Assembly: GCA_023412765.1 (NCBI GenBank)
Contig: JAEZBX010000080.1
Location: forward strand, 1-19,840
DNA: 19,840 bases
Direction of reading: 5' to 3'
DNA from: Bacteroidota bacterium
Lineage (GTDB): Bacteria; Bacteroidota; Bacteroidia; Cytophagales; Cyclobacteriaceae
How positions within the stretch are numbered: the first letter of the stretch is position 1; each line of letters opens with the position of its first letter. This document shows positions 6,907-15,546 of the stretch, one piece after another. Made by a program: the position numbers and the translations under genes. The notes below the pieces were generated by a model. It did no database searches and had not been told where the DNA came from. It saw nothing but the letters and a program-made list of their open reading frames with translations.

Positions 6907-9471
6907 ATGAAGAAGTCTTTCATGCTGGCAATCTTGTATTTGATTGTTCTGGCATCTGCTTTTGCACAAAATATACATCCTCTCATTCATCCAAAAAAAT
7001 CATGGATTCAGACTTTTTATTTAAACCGAGAGGCCTTGCCGCCGGCTGGGCAGGAATCAGGGGTATATTACTTGCTGCTTGAAAAACAGGAGAATGTTGA
7101 GTTGCAGGAAGTTTATCATCGTTATTCATATAAGTTTTTAAATAACGAGGGCATCCAACAAAATGCAGACATCGCTGTAACGTTTGACCCTACCTATGAG
7201 ACACTTATTTTCCACGATGTTACAATTCATCGAGGTGCTGAAGTAATAAATAAATTGCCAAAGAGTATCAAGACGATTCAGCATGAGGAAAGTATGGATC
7301 GCTTTCTTTATGATGAGAGCATCACAGCTATCATTAACCTGCCTGATATCCGGTTGGGGGATATTTTAGAATATTCCTATACGATAAAAGGGTTCAATCC
7401 TGCTTTTGAGGGGAACGTTATGGAAGAATTTTATTTGGATCGCAGGATTGCATTCGACAAAAACATCTACAGATTGATCTCTCCCTCTGCTGTAAAAATC
7501 AATATCAAAAACCTCAATACCAACATCCAACCAACAATTAATAATGAAGGGAAGCATGTGTCTTACTTATGGATTAATGAAAAAGCAAAAGGAGTAATGA
7601 CGGATTCGAACGTGCCAGATTGGTATAACCCGTTTCAACGTGTTGTCATTTCTTCTTTCAACAGCTGGCAGGAAGTCAGTCAATGGGGGGTGAACCTTTA
7701 TAAGGTAACTGACTATGACAAGAGGATGCTGAAGAAAAAAGTTGATCGGATACTAACTGACAGTACCTCCGAAGAGTTTGTGATGAATGCGATTCGTTTT
7801 GTTCAGGATGACATCCGATACTTAGGGTTTGAAGGTGGCCTAAACGGATATAAACCGCATTCTCCGTTGATGGTTTTGAATCAACGTTTCGGAGATTGCA
7901 AGGACAAGTCGCTCTTGCTTTGCACGATATTGGCATTTCGGGGTGTTGATGCATACCCTGTACTTGTCAACACGACGGAAGGTGAAAGAATTAATGAGAG
8001 TCTCCCTTCAATAGTTGCATTCGATCATTGCGTAGTCGGATTCGAATTTAAGGGCAAAACATTTTATGTTGACCCGACCATAAGCAATCAGGGAGGCACG
8101 CTCGATACGTATTCGTTTCCAGGCTATCAAATAGGTCTCGTATTGAAAAAAGAAGGTAACCTGACAAAACTTATCTCAAGGATGTTAGGCTACCAAAAGG
8201 AAATCCAAACTTTTCATATGGATTCCATTGGCGGTGGAGCTACTATGGAAGTTCGGACAGTCTTTGAAGGACGTGCCGCTGACAGAGAACGATCGAGTCT
8301 ATCTAACCGCAGACTTGATGTTATCCAAAAAAATTATAAAGATTATTACGCAGAGCAGTATCCTGACATTGTATTGGCCGAGGACATGAAAGTAGAGGAT
8401 AACCGCGATCAAAACCAGTTGGTGACAATTGAAAAGTATTTGATCAAGGGCTTTTGGGAAATGGAAGATGAAACCAGTAAAAAAATGTTTTGTAAGGTCA
8501 GGGCAATGACGTTGGAGTCATACTTTGATGTATCTAAGTCGCTGGATCGGGATGCGCCATATCGACTTGACTATCCCGTTGACAAGAGACACGAGATTCG
8601 CGTTCACTTACCAACGGATTGGAGTATTACTGCAGATGACATACATATTGATAATGATTATTACAAGTATAGTTACACCTCAAGTTATCACGATTCATTA
8701 GTTACAATTACAACGGAGTATCAGACCAAAACTGATGCGCTACCGAAGGAAGCAATCAAGTCTTTTATCTCCGACCATGGGAAAATGAGGGAAAATTCAT
8801 CCTTCTATCTTTCCTGGGACCCGTCGGTTGAAAGTGTATCCGCCGCGCCATTGTGGCCAGGCATCTTGGTATTGCTGATAATACTCTGCGTTAGTATATA
8901 CATGGCTTTCTATGGTTATACAAAATATGATCCTCAGGCGCACTATCCCGCATCCTGGGGCCAGCGTATAGAGGGATGGTTGATATTGCCGGCAATCGGT
9001 GTTGTGCTAGTCCCAGTACAAATGTTTTTCAGTTTCGTTACAGATTTCCAACTATTAAACGGTCAGCCGTGGTTGATCAACTACGTAAATGGTTATACTG
9101 GATTGGCGGCTGTGGGTTTTCTGGAGCAGGTCTATAATGCAAGTATGGCAGTATTTTCTATATTGGTTGCTGTACTTTTTTTCCGTCGAAGGAGTTCCGT
9201 TCCACACCTCATGCAATTTTACTATGGTGTTCCCATAGCCTGGTTATTTTTCGATTTGATTCTGATTCAATTAGTGGCGCCTGATACAAATACGAGTGAA
9301 TATACAAGCACAATCATCCGAAGCATGGTTGCAGCCGCAATTTGGATCCCATATTTTAGAACCTCACAGCGCGTAAAAAGAACTTTCGTCAATAGGTACG
9401 GGCATGACAAAGATGATGAGTCATTAGCTTTACAAACTGACGTGGTTGTGAACGAGAGGCAATCCGTTTAG
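6907..9471 (+). CDS. DUF3857/transglutaminase-like protein fused to a C-terminal DUF2569 membrane domain
   Basis: The signal peptide is MKKSFMLAILYLIVLASAFA (cleavage before QNIHP). Residues about 55-250 fit DUF3857, a beta-rich domain usually found before bacterial transglutaminase-like domains. The papain-like core follows (about 285-400), with the triad visible as Cys331 (RFGDCKDKS), His374 (AFDHCVV) and Asp389 (FYVDPT). Residues about 400-640 form a further beta-rich domain. After a hydrophobic segment at about 655-675, the C-terminus (about 690-840) matches DUF2569: GWLILPAIGV, four membrane segments, then WIPYFRTSQRVKRTF. The catalytic part should therefore be periplasmic and tethered to the inner membrane. 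Substrate is unknown; relatives are predicted peptidases or crosslinkers. Length is above the usual 600-670 residues because of the fusion. The gene stands alone between two copies of a repeat. Confidence 0.85.
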   Translation: MKKSFMLAILYLIVLASAFAQNIHPLIHPKKSWIQTFYLNREALPPAGQESGVYYLLLEKQENVELQEVYHRYSYKFLNNEGIQQNADIAVTFDPTYETLIFHDVTIHRGAEVINKLPKSIKTIQHEESMDRFLYDESITAIINLPDIRLGDILEYSYTIKGFNPAFEGNVMEEFYLDRRIAFDKNIYRLISPSAVKINIKNLNTNIQPTINNEGKHVSYLWINEKAKGVMTDSNVPDWYNPFQRVVISSFNSWQEVSQWGVNLYKVTDYDKRMLKKKVDRILTDSTSEEFVMNAIRFVQDDIRYLGFEGGLNGYKPHSPLMVLNQRFGDCKDKSLLLCTILAFRGVDAYPVLVNTTEGERINESLPSIVAFDHCVVGFEFKGKTFYVDPTISNQGGTLDTYSFPGYQIGLVLKKEGNLTKLISRMLGYQKEIQTFHMDSIGGGATMEVRTVFEGRAADRERSSLSNRRLDVIQKNYKDYYAEQYPDIVLAEDMKVEDNRDQNQLVTIEKYLIKGFWEMEDETSKKMFCKVRAMTLESYFDVSKSLDRDAPYRLDYPVDKRHEIRVHLPTDWSITADDIHIDNDYYKYSYTSSYHDSLVTITTEYQTKTDALPKEAIKSFISDHGKMRENSSFYLSWDPSVESVSAAPLWPGILVLLIILCVSIYMAFYGYTKYDPQAHYPASWGQRIEGWLILPAIGVVLVPVQMFFSFVTDFQLLNGQPWLINYVNGYTGLAAVGFLEQVYNASMAVFSILVAVLFFRRRSSVPHLMQFYYGVPIAWLFFDLILIQLVAPDTNTSEYTSTIIRSMVAAAIWIPYFRTSQRVKRTFVNRYGHDKDDESLALQTDVVVNERQSV

Positions 9472-9482
9472 GTGGCCGACAC

Positions 9483-9760
9483 GTTGAATATCAAATATCG
9501 AACAAGGAATAACGAACACCGATCCCGAATAATTGTCGGGTCGCTCGAGCCAAAGCTCTACGCCTTGTGATCGAGCGAAACCTCAAAGCTGAATAGTTTA
9601 AAGTTCGAGGTTTAAAGTTTAAAGTTGTGCCACTTCAAAAGATTTGCTGTCAAAGTCTAAAATGCATTATAATATCAGCAGAAATTGACTTTCGCGCGAA
9701 ACCTCAAACCTCAAACCTTAAACTTTAAACCTTAAACCTTAAACCTTAAACCTTAAACTA
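9483..9760. repeat. Long repeat element, copy B (heptad arms around conserved core)
   Basis: This is the second copy of the element at 6551-6808, in the same orientation. Bases 9578-9711 equal 6641-6774 except G9607 versus A6670. The left part has diverged: the palindrome is reduced to CCCGA/TCGGG (9524-9528, 9536-9540). The right arm has more AAACCTT heptads than copy A and stops five bases before the permease stop codon. It occupies the whole gap between the convergent DUF3857 gene and permease gene. No separate terminator is visible, so its hairpin-forming arms may serve as one. Confidence 0.9.
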
Positions 9761-9765
9761 AAAAC

Positions 9766-12480
9766 TCATTCACTCCTTAGAGAGTGCGCCGGATTCATCC
9801 TTGCCGCGCGAATGCATTGGTAACCGATAGTTAACAGTGCTATTACGAACGCAATAACGCCGGCCACGAGGTAAACACTAATACCAATGTCGGCCCGGTA
9901 TGAATAGCCTTGTATCCACCAATGGATACCATACCAAGCAACGGGAGTGCTAAGCACAAATGCCACAAGCACCAGCTTTCCATATTCCCTGGACAATAGG
10001 AATACAATGTTGTTTACACTTGCACCCAGGGATTTGCGTATCCCTATTTCTTTTGTACGCTGCTCTGCAGTAAATGCTGCTAATGCGAATAAACCAAGAC
10101 ATGCAATAACTATAGCGAGCCCCGAAAAGATTCCGAAGATGGAAGCCAACCGTTTTTCAGAATCATACATCTTGCCATAATCTTCATCAAGGAATGAATA
10201 ATGAAATGCCTTCTCAGGGACAAACTTTTTCCAAAGAGTTTCTAGTTTGTCAACTGCAACATCGGCGCTTTCACCTTTAAAGCGAAAAGCAATAAAACCA
10301 TTCGAACGTTCTAAAAATAATCCAAGTGATCCGATGTTTTCGCGCATGTTATCAAAATGAAAATCCTCGACGATGCCGATAACAGTCCAGGCTTTAATAG
10401 ATTCCGGATCTGGCGTTCCATCTGGGTTCATCGCCGTAAAGGTGCTTATTTTTTTTCCGAGGGGATTGGCTCCAAATTCAAATGCGGCGACAGCAGCCTG
10501 GTTTAGGATAACACTTTCTGTCGAATCAGACGGGTAGTCGAGTGAAAAAGTGCGGCCTGAAATAATATTCATTCCCATTGTGTTGATATAGTCATAATCC
10601 ACATCCCAGTCCTGCATTGATACCATCATATCCATGTCTTCACCCGTTGGAACTTTTCCTTCTGGCCAAAAAGTATTGTTGCTTCGCCACGTTGCGTATA
10701 CCGGTAAAAACCCGCTGATTGTACCAGAAGTAAAAACAGTGTTTTGGAGCGCTTGATCTTTGAATGCTTGTAAGTGATTGCCCAGGTGGTGGCCTCCTCT
10801 TACAATGACCACCTGGTCTTTTTGAAACCCTAGCCTTTTTTGCTGCGAGTAATGAAGTTGTTTTTGTATGGCAATTGTGCCCACTATCAGGAAGATTGAG
10901 ATAACAAATTGAAAAACAACCAGGCTGCTGCGAACTATACTGCTCTTTGTTCCAAGCACGAGCTTTCCCTTCAAAACATTAACTGGTTTAAATGAGGAAA
11001 GAAAGAAGGAGGGGTACAACCCGGCCAGGAATGATACAATCAAAAAAGCAACAAAGAGCCCGATATAAAACTGAGGTTCTTCAAGGGGTATCAAAAGCTG
11101 CTTTTGTGCAAGGTTATTGAATACTGGTAGAAATAGCCATGCAATACCTAAAGCGAGAATGAAAGCAACAAAACTAAGTACGAACGACTCTGTCAAAAAC
11201 TGACGCACCAGATGCGTGCGAAGTGATCCCATTACCTTGCGTATGCCAACTTCACGCGCCCGGTTCGCAGATCTTGCAGTGGAAAGGTTCATGAAATTAA
11301 TGCACGCGACAACCAGAATAAAGATTGCTATTGCGGCAAACAGATAAACAGTGGTAATGCTTCCGTTTACTTCGATTTCGCCTTCTAAGTTAGAATGAAG
11401 ATGAATGTCGCGCAGCGGCGTGAGCCAGTATGTCCATAGATTTCCCTCTGACCTGAACTTTTCAATCGTAAAATCACCTTGGAGGACACTTGCTAACTGT
11501 GGGGCTACATGTTTCGCAATAAAACCTGGAAACTTCGCTTCAAGTTGTTTGGGATCGGCACCTTCACGAAGCAGTAGATAAATATTCATCCAGCCCCCGC
11601 CAACCAGACTCAGGTTTTTTCCCTCGGTTACACCTGACATAGATACAAAAACATCGGCGTGAAAATGACTATTGGTGGGGATGTCTTCAAATACTGCCGT
11701 TACCTTGTGGGTAACATCATCATTGCGTATTAACAATTTTCCTAGAGCATTGCCGTCGGGGAAAAATTTAGCTGCAGTACTTTTACTTATAGCTATAGAC
11801 TGAGGTTCTGTTAATGCAGTACGAAGGTCTCCCTCAAGCAATGGGAGCGAAAAAATATTGAACAACGTACTATCTGCACATATAACTTCCTCCTGGATAG
11901 TTTCAACCTGGTCAGGTCGGCGAAAAGCGTTATTTCCCCACGTCCATAATCGAACTGCGCTCTCTACCTCGGGATAGCTCTGCGGAAACAGATCACTCAA
12001 TAGTGGTGCTGCTTCAGCGAGTCGCTTGTGCATAGCACCGAAACGCAGTTCCGTGTTGACTCGATAAATTCGGTCAGCGTTTTTGTTAAATGTATCATAA
12101 CCAAGTTCGTGTTTTACAAAGATCATAATGATGATACACGAGGCGATGCCGATTGCAAGGCCTGCGACATTGATGGCAGTGTAAAACTTGTTCCGGAGAT
12201 GATTGCGCAAAGCGAGAATAAAATAGCTCTTTAACATCGGAGAACTTTTTGTGTGGATCTGGATAATTTGTTTTTGCGTTTCCTGCAAGCCATCCGTATT
12301 TCCGAACGATTGCAATGTCAACGTATACGCATCTATAAATCTTTTCCCTGAGCGCATCTGCTCCTCAACATTGGTGCAGATGTGATCGACGATTTCATCG
12401 TCAAGACCCTCCAGCACGATTCCCCGGTAATGAAGGTCCTTGATAATATAGTTTATATGGTCTTTCGTCAGTTCAGACAC
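9766..12480 (-). CDS. MacB/FtsX-type ABC permease with PadR-associated prefix domain
   Basis: This 904-residue protein is a large two-module permease of the type often encoded next to PadR genes. Residues 1-80 form a soluble helical prefix domain (MSELTKDHINYIIKDLHYRG, LDDEIVDHI). A transmembrane helix follows at about 102-122 (INVAGLAIGIASCIIIMIF), then a MacB-like periplasmic domain to about 375. The first FtsX core (ACINFMNLSTARSANRAREVGIRKVMGS) is followed by a second periplasmic domain and a final FtsX core (GLFALAAFTAEQRTKEIGIRKSLGAS). The EVGIRKVMG and EIGIRKSLG coupling motifs are both intact. It would need a MacB-like ATPase, which is not in the window. Likely export or envelope-stress related; substrate unknown. 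It starts 10 bp after the PadR gene, which indicates an operon. Confidence 0.92.
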   Translation of the reverse strand: MSELTKDHINYIIKDLHYRGIVLEGLDDEIVDHICTNVEEQMRSGKRFIDAYTLTLQSFGNTDGLQETQKQIIQIHTKSSPMLKSYFILALRNHLRNKFYTAINVAGLAIGIASCIIIMIFVKHELGYDTFNKNADRIYRVNTELRFGAMHKRLAEAAPLLSDLFPQSYPEVESAVRLWTWGNNAFRRPDQVETIQEEVICADSTLFNIFSLPLLEGDLRTALTEPQSIAISKSTAAKFFPDGNALGKLLIRNDDVTHKVTAVFEDIPTNSHFHADVFVSMSGVTEGKNLSLVGGGWMNIYLLLREGADPKQLEAKFPGFIAKHVAPQLASVLQGDFTIEKFRSEGNLWTYWLTPLRDIHLHSNLEGEIEVNGSITTVYLFAAIAIFILVVACINFMNLSTARSANRAREVGIRKVMGSLRTHLVRQFLTESFVLSFVAFILALGIAWLFLPVFNNLAQKQLLIPLEEPQFYIGLFVAFLIVSFLAGLYPSFFLSSFKPVNVLKGKLVLGTKSSIVRSSLVVFQFVISIFLIVGTIAIQKQLHYSQQKRLGFQKDQVVIVRGGHHLGNHLQAFKDQALQNTVFTSGTISGFLPVYATWRSNNTFWPEGKVPTGEDMDMMVSMQDWDVDYDYINTMGMNIISGRTFSLDYPSDSTESVILNQAAVAAFEFGANPLGKKISTFTAMNPDGTPDPESIKAWTVIGIVEDFHFDNMRENIGSLGLFLERSNGFIAFRFKGESADVAVDKLETLWKKFVPEKAFHYSFLDEDYGKMYDSEKRLASIFGIFSGLAIVIACLGLFALAAFTAEQRTKEIGIRKSLGASVNNIVFLLSREYGKLVLVAFVLSTPVAWYGIHWWIQGYSYRADIGISVYLVAGVIAFVIALLTIGYQCIRAARMNPAHSLRSE

Positions 12481-12490
12481 GACGTTGTGA

Positions 12491-12823
12491 TTAGCTCAAC
12501 TTTACCTGAAGCACAGTTCCCATGGTTTGTATAAAACTCACAAATTCCGTAACACGTTCTTTCGCTTCCAGCTTGCCTGGGGGTGTGAGTATATAATATT
12601 TCCTTATCCGCTTTCCAATGTTGACTATTTCAGTTCTAAGCATTCCTTCGGCTTCCAGCTTGTGTAAGGCCGGGTACAAAGCGCCTTCAGTGAGGAGGAT
12701 GTGTCCGTCCGAAAGTTCTTTTACTTTCTGCGTGATTTCGTAGCCATACATCTTTCCGTAGTCTTTAAGTACTTTCAGGACGATCGTCTGTAGGGTGCCT
12801 TTTAATAATTCAGGTGAATGCAT
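12491..12823 (-). CDS. PadR family transcriptional regulator
   Basis: This 110-residue protein has the PadR winged-helix layout. An N-terminal helix pair (LLKGTLQTIVLKVLKDYGKMYGYEI) is followed by the HTH (TQKVKELSDGHILLTEGALYPALHKLEAEGML), the wing (RTEIVNIGKRIRKYYILTPPG) and a short C-terminal dimer helix. PadR proteins usually repress the neighbouring transporter and release DNA on binding a small ligand. It is encoded directly upstream of the permease, 10 bp apart on the same strand, so autoregulation of the pair is likely. A palindromic candidate operator lies 10 bp upstream of its start. The inducing ligand cannot be inferred. Confidence 0.93.
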   Translation of the reverse strand: MHSPELLKGTLQTIVLKVLKDYGKMYGYEITQKVKELSDGHILLTEGALYPALHKLEAEGMLRTEIVNIGKRIRKYYILTPPGKLEAKERVTEFVSFIQTMGTVLQVKLS

Positions 12824-12832
12824 AATAGATTA

Positions 12833-12853
12833 ATACATAAGAGATTTATGTAT
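12833..12853 (-). promoter_or_regulatory. Palindromic candidate operator of the PadR-permease operon
   Basis: ATACATAA (12833-12840) and TTATGTAT (12846-12853) are perfect inverted arms around a 5-bp centre, 10 bp upstream of the padR-like ATG. PadR regulators bind AT-rich palindromes, often written ATGT-N8-ACAT; here the order is ACAT then ATGT. Placement suggests autorepression, but this is inferred. Confidence 0.5.
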
Positions 12854-12936
12854 AAGACGCGCGGGAAGCCGCTCAGGTTGCATCGGGCCGAAGATTTTTT
12901 TGGCCGTATATAGTTATCGGCAGGTTCTGACTGAAA

Positions 12937-13860
12937 ATGCAGGGTGCAAGGCCACCGGATCTTGTGGTGGCAACAATTATCATGCATTGCTCAACTGCAA
13001 CAACGGTCATCTATAGGCAGATTGATTATATCCAAAATTATGATGTTGGTTTCCGACCGGACAATATTGTCGCGATTAGCACGCCTGAAGATTCAATGCA
13101 ATTCTCTCGCGTTAGAGCATTTAAAGACGAGTTGACCACTCATCAGCATCTGGTCGAGCGCGCCTCTATTGTAAATGATGCACTAGTGAAAGCGTTGGGC
13201 TGGACTGATCCGTTGAGCCAAACAGTGAAATGGGGAGGCGATAGACGTGTCATTGGTGTAGTGGGTGATATACACTACAAGTCGCTTTACAATCCGGTGC
13301 AACCACAAATTTTTGTTCCGCATAACTACCGGATCGTCAATGTCCTTGTCGCTTTAAAACCTGAAGCATATAGAAGTATGAACGAGCTGAAAGCGGTTTG
13401 GGTCAAATATTTTCCGAATGAACCATTCGTATATCGGTACCTGGACCATACGTTGCAGGAGCAATACAAGCAAGAGGCCACCGTTGTAATGATTGCCTCT
13501 TATTTTTCAGTTCTTACAATTCTAATTTCCCTGTTGGGCATCTTAGGACTTTCATTGCTCGACGCGTATCAAAGGAAAAAGGAAATTGGTGTTCGCAAAG
13601 TTGTGGGTGCTGGTTTTCGTGATATAGTGAGATTATTTTTCGTTCAATATCTGGGTGTTCTGATTATTGCTTCGATCGTCACTTCTCCGATAGCTTGGTA
13701 CCTGATCGATCAATGGCATACAAAGTTTAATCACCATGCACCTTTGGACATCACAATATTCATTTTTGTTGGTATTGCATTTTCGCTGATTACGTTGTTG
13801 ACAGTAGCGATAGGTATCAGACGTGTTACAGCGATTAGCAATGTAGACCTGCTACGTTAG
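12937..13860 (+). pseudogene. Remnant of a second MacB/FtsX-type permease (5' truncated, internal deletion)
   Basis: The 307-residue frame covers only the C-terminal third of a two-module permease. Similarity begins near TVIYRQIDYIQNYDVGF (about residue 23), where a complete family member would already have about 480 residues. The first 20 residues look like run-in from the breakpoint. Near residues 76-78 (about 13162-13170) the protein jumps from RAFKDEL...LVERAS straight to IVNDALVKALGW. The intact permease at 9766-12480 has roughly 70 residues of periplasmic domain between the equivalent points. The last FtsX core is complete (LLDAYQRKKEIGVRKVVGAG, then three membrane helices, ending NVDLLR). 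No internal stop or frameshift is present. A real but non-functional relic is most likely; a short single-module protein is less likely. It lies head-to-head with the PadR operon. Confidence 0.75.
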
Positions 13861-13987
13861 GAACGTGAAAGAATTTAGCTACAGATGTTTTTGCTTCTTG
13901 ATCCCAACCGGCTTTGAAATTAGTGATGGACGGTATCGTTTTTTTCGAATATTTTCAAGTGTTAGATTTGTTGCCTACTATTAAAGT

Positions 13988-14431
13988 ATGCTAAACAAGA
14001 CTCTGTCAGATTTTTACGAACGAGACATCAGTAAACTGATTGAAGAAATAAAGCTATTCAGGAGCGAGGAAAACATATGGAAAACAGCGGGCTCAATTAA
14101 AAACTCCTGCGGGAATCTCGTGCTCCATATCATTGGTGGTATGAATTTTTTAATCGGAGCAACATTAGCTAACACAGGTTACGTCCGAAATCGTGATGAA
14201 GAATTTAAGAGGAAACATGTGCCTAAGAGCGAACTGGTTTCCGAACTGGAAGACCTTTCGTCAATGATAAAAAAGACATTGGGAAACTTCAGTGCTGATC
14301 AACTAGAATCTCCTTACCCCATATTTTTTGATAAACCGGGCGTGTCTACTGCCTATGTCTTGATGCAGTTGTCACTCCATCTAAATTACCATCTTGGCCA
14401 GGTGAATTATCTAAGGAGAATGTTGGAGTGA
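13988..14431 (+). CDS. DinB/DUF1572-family four-helix protein
   Basis: The 147-residue helical protein has the DinB-like metal triad His47 (NLVLHIIGG), His131 and His135 (SLHLNYHLGQVNYLRRML), which coordinates a divalent ion in this fold. Length is normal for the family. Members include DinB of Bacillus, thiol-dependent enzymes (for example bacillithiol transferases) and many of unknown role, so no reaction is assigned. There is no signal peptide; it is cytoplasmic. It stands 127 bp after the permease relic, a gap in which I see only A/T-rich sequence, and is followed by a heptad-repeat element, so it is probably transcribed alone. Confidence 0.85.
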   Translation: MLNKTLSDFYERDISKLIEEIKLFRSEENIWKTAGSIKNSCGNLVLHIIGGMNFLIGATLANTGYVRNRDEEFKRKHVPKSELVSELEDLSSMIKKTLGNFSADQLESPYPIFFDKPGVSTAYVLMQLSLHLNYHLGQVNYLRRMLE

Positions 14432-14450
14432 AATGTGTGTAGTTGACGTA

Positions 14451-14561
14451 GGAATAAGGAATAGGGAGTAGGGAGTAGGGAGTAAGGATGCCAGTACATC
14501 TGGCGAAACCTCAAACCTCAAGCCTCAAACCTTAAACTTTAAACTTTAAACCCTAAACTAT
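14451..14561. repeat. Composite heptad-repeat element between convergent genes
   Basis: The left half has GGAATAA, GGAATAG, GGAGTAG, GGAGTAG, GGAGTAA (14451-14485). The middle is a small hairpin GCCAG-TACAT-CTGGC (14490-14504). The right half has AAACCTC, AAACCTC, AAGCCTC, AAACCTT, AAACTTT, AAACTTT, AAACCCT, AAACTAT (14506-14561). It joins the two heptad families seen separately at 3990-4060 and at 6551-6808/9483-9760. The last unit contains the stop codon of the PAP2 gene (14558-14560). Confidence 0.85.
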
Positions 14562-15316
14562 CTAAAAGTATAGCTAACATAAAACCCCGGCCCCGCTGCA
14601 TAAGACGGAACTACAGTTAGTTGGGAAGGTTTGTTTTTCCACTTGTACCGGTGAGTGAGATAGGCAAGGTTGGTAGATAATATTCCAATCCCGGCACCAG
14701 CTAAAACATCTGATACCCAATGACGATTGTTCAAAATGCGCATAGCCCCTACGGTTGAAGCGATACCATAGGCACCCACTGCATACCATACACTCTGATC
14801 ACCGTATTCCTTTGCCATGAATGTTGCTGTAGCAAAAGCCTGCGCGGTATGTCCTGATGGAAATGATTGAATATCGGTGTCGTCTGGCCGCGGAACTTTC
14901 GTAAGCGACTTAAAAGAAAACGTTAGTGCGGCCATGATAGCTTCTGATTTTATCAGGAGCAGTGTTCTGTTTGTGAAATCGTTTTTCCCTTTAACGCCGG
15001 CAATGTTAAGTCCATAGACAAGCACAATGGGCGCGTGCATCAAATAGTTGTCGACCTTCGTTTGGAAGTCAGGCATATGCTCATTTCTTTCCTCCCTGAC
15101 AGCATACCGATTAATCACATCATCGCTGAGACATGAGTATGTACCAAGCCCGATTAGCACGATCGGAGTCTTAACAGCATTCAGAAACAGGTGTGGCTTT
15201 TTTGTTTGCTGGGGTTGTTCGAACAAGTCTACGGGTTTCTCTTTCTCCTTTGCCTTGAATTGCGCGTTAGCGAAATATCCAGAGGATATCAAGGAAAGAA
15301 TGATAATGATTCTCAT
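14558..15316 (-). CDS. PAP2 superfamily phosphatase, secreted or envelope
   Basis: The three phosphatase motifs are intact: KSLTKVPRP (K-x6-RP), SFPSGH (PSGH) and RILNNRHWVSD (R-x5-H-x3-D). These are the acid-phosphatase/lipid-phosphatase active-site residues, with the PSGH His and the last His acting in catalysis. I place the start at the Met giving MRIIIILSLISSGYFANAQ, a clear signal peptide. The frame runs upstream to 15415, but the extra 33 residues look non-coding and would bury the signal. The protein is 252 residues. Several moderately hydrophobic helices (TPIVLIGLGTYSCL, APIVLVYGLNIAG, DVLAGAGIGILSTNLAYL) suggest membrane association. Likely substrates are phospholipid or undecaprenyl phosphates in the periplasm; this is inferred from the family. 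Convergent with the DinB-like gene. Confidence 0.9.
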   Translation of the reverse strand: MRIIIILSLISSGYFANAQFKAKEKEKPVDLFEQPQQTKKPHLFLNAVKTPIVLIGLGTYSCLSDDVINRYAVREERNEHMPDFQTKVDNYLMHAPIVLVYGLNIAGVKGKNDFTNRTLLLIKSEAIMAALTFSFKSLTKVPRPDDTDIQSFPSGHTAQAFATATFMAKEYGDQSVWYAVGAYGIASTVGAMRILNNRHWVSDVLAGAGIGILSTNLAYLTHRYKWKNKPSQLTVVPSYAAGPGFYVSYTFR

Positions 15317-15477
15317 ACGGAAAGGTTCGGTACAGGTGCATTGAATATAGCAGTGAAAGTCAATACACGCAACTCTTGTTAACGCCGACGGATACGATAA
15401 ATTTTGTTTACCCAAATTTTATCCATTTCCCCTGGTCTGCAGAAGAGCTAAACCCATTTGTCCTACACAAGTAAGAA

Positions 15478-15524
15478 TGCAGCCAAAGTAAACGTCATGG
15501 ACTTTTGACTCACTTTGGCTGGCA
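15478..15524 (-). terminator. Hairpin terminator of the acyltransferase operon (candidate)
   Basis: CAGCCAAAGT (15480-15489) and ACTTTGGCTG (15512-15521) are perfect 10-bp arms, extendable by TGC/GGCA with one bulge. An inner GTCA/TGAC pair lies in the loop. It lies 23 bp past the acyltransferase stop on the minus strand and upstream of the PAP2 gene. The T-tract after it is poor (TTCTTA), so termination is likely but not certain. Confidence 0.5.
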
Positions 15525-15546
15525 GTATAAATATGTCGCAATCTGG

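Noticed and set aside
6846..7082. Open frame overlapping the start of the DUF3857 gene in another frame
   Set aside because: The DUF3857 frame carries a signal peptide and conserved domains; the other frame has none.
6551..9760. Composite transposon carrying the DUF3857 gene between two repeat copies
   Set aside because: No transposase, no terminal inverted repeats of an IS and no target-site duplication are visible; the copies look like intergenic elements that happen to flank the gene.
14451..14561. CRISPR-like array from regular short repeats
   Set aside because: The units are 7 bp with no spacers and no cas genes; these are tandem heptads.
15317..15415. N-terminal extension of the PAP2 protein to the upstream ATG at 15415
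   Set aside because: The extra 33 residues are Cys-rich with no domain and would place a clear signal peptide internally; the Met at 15316 is preferred.
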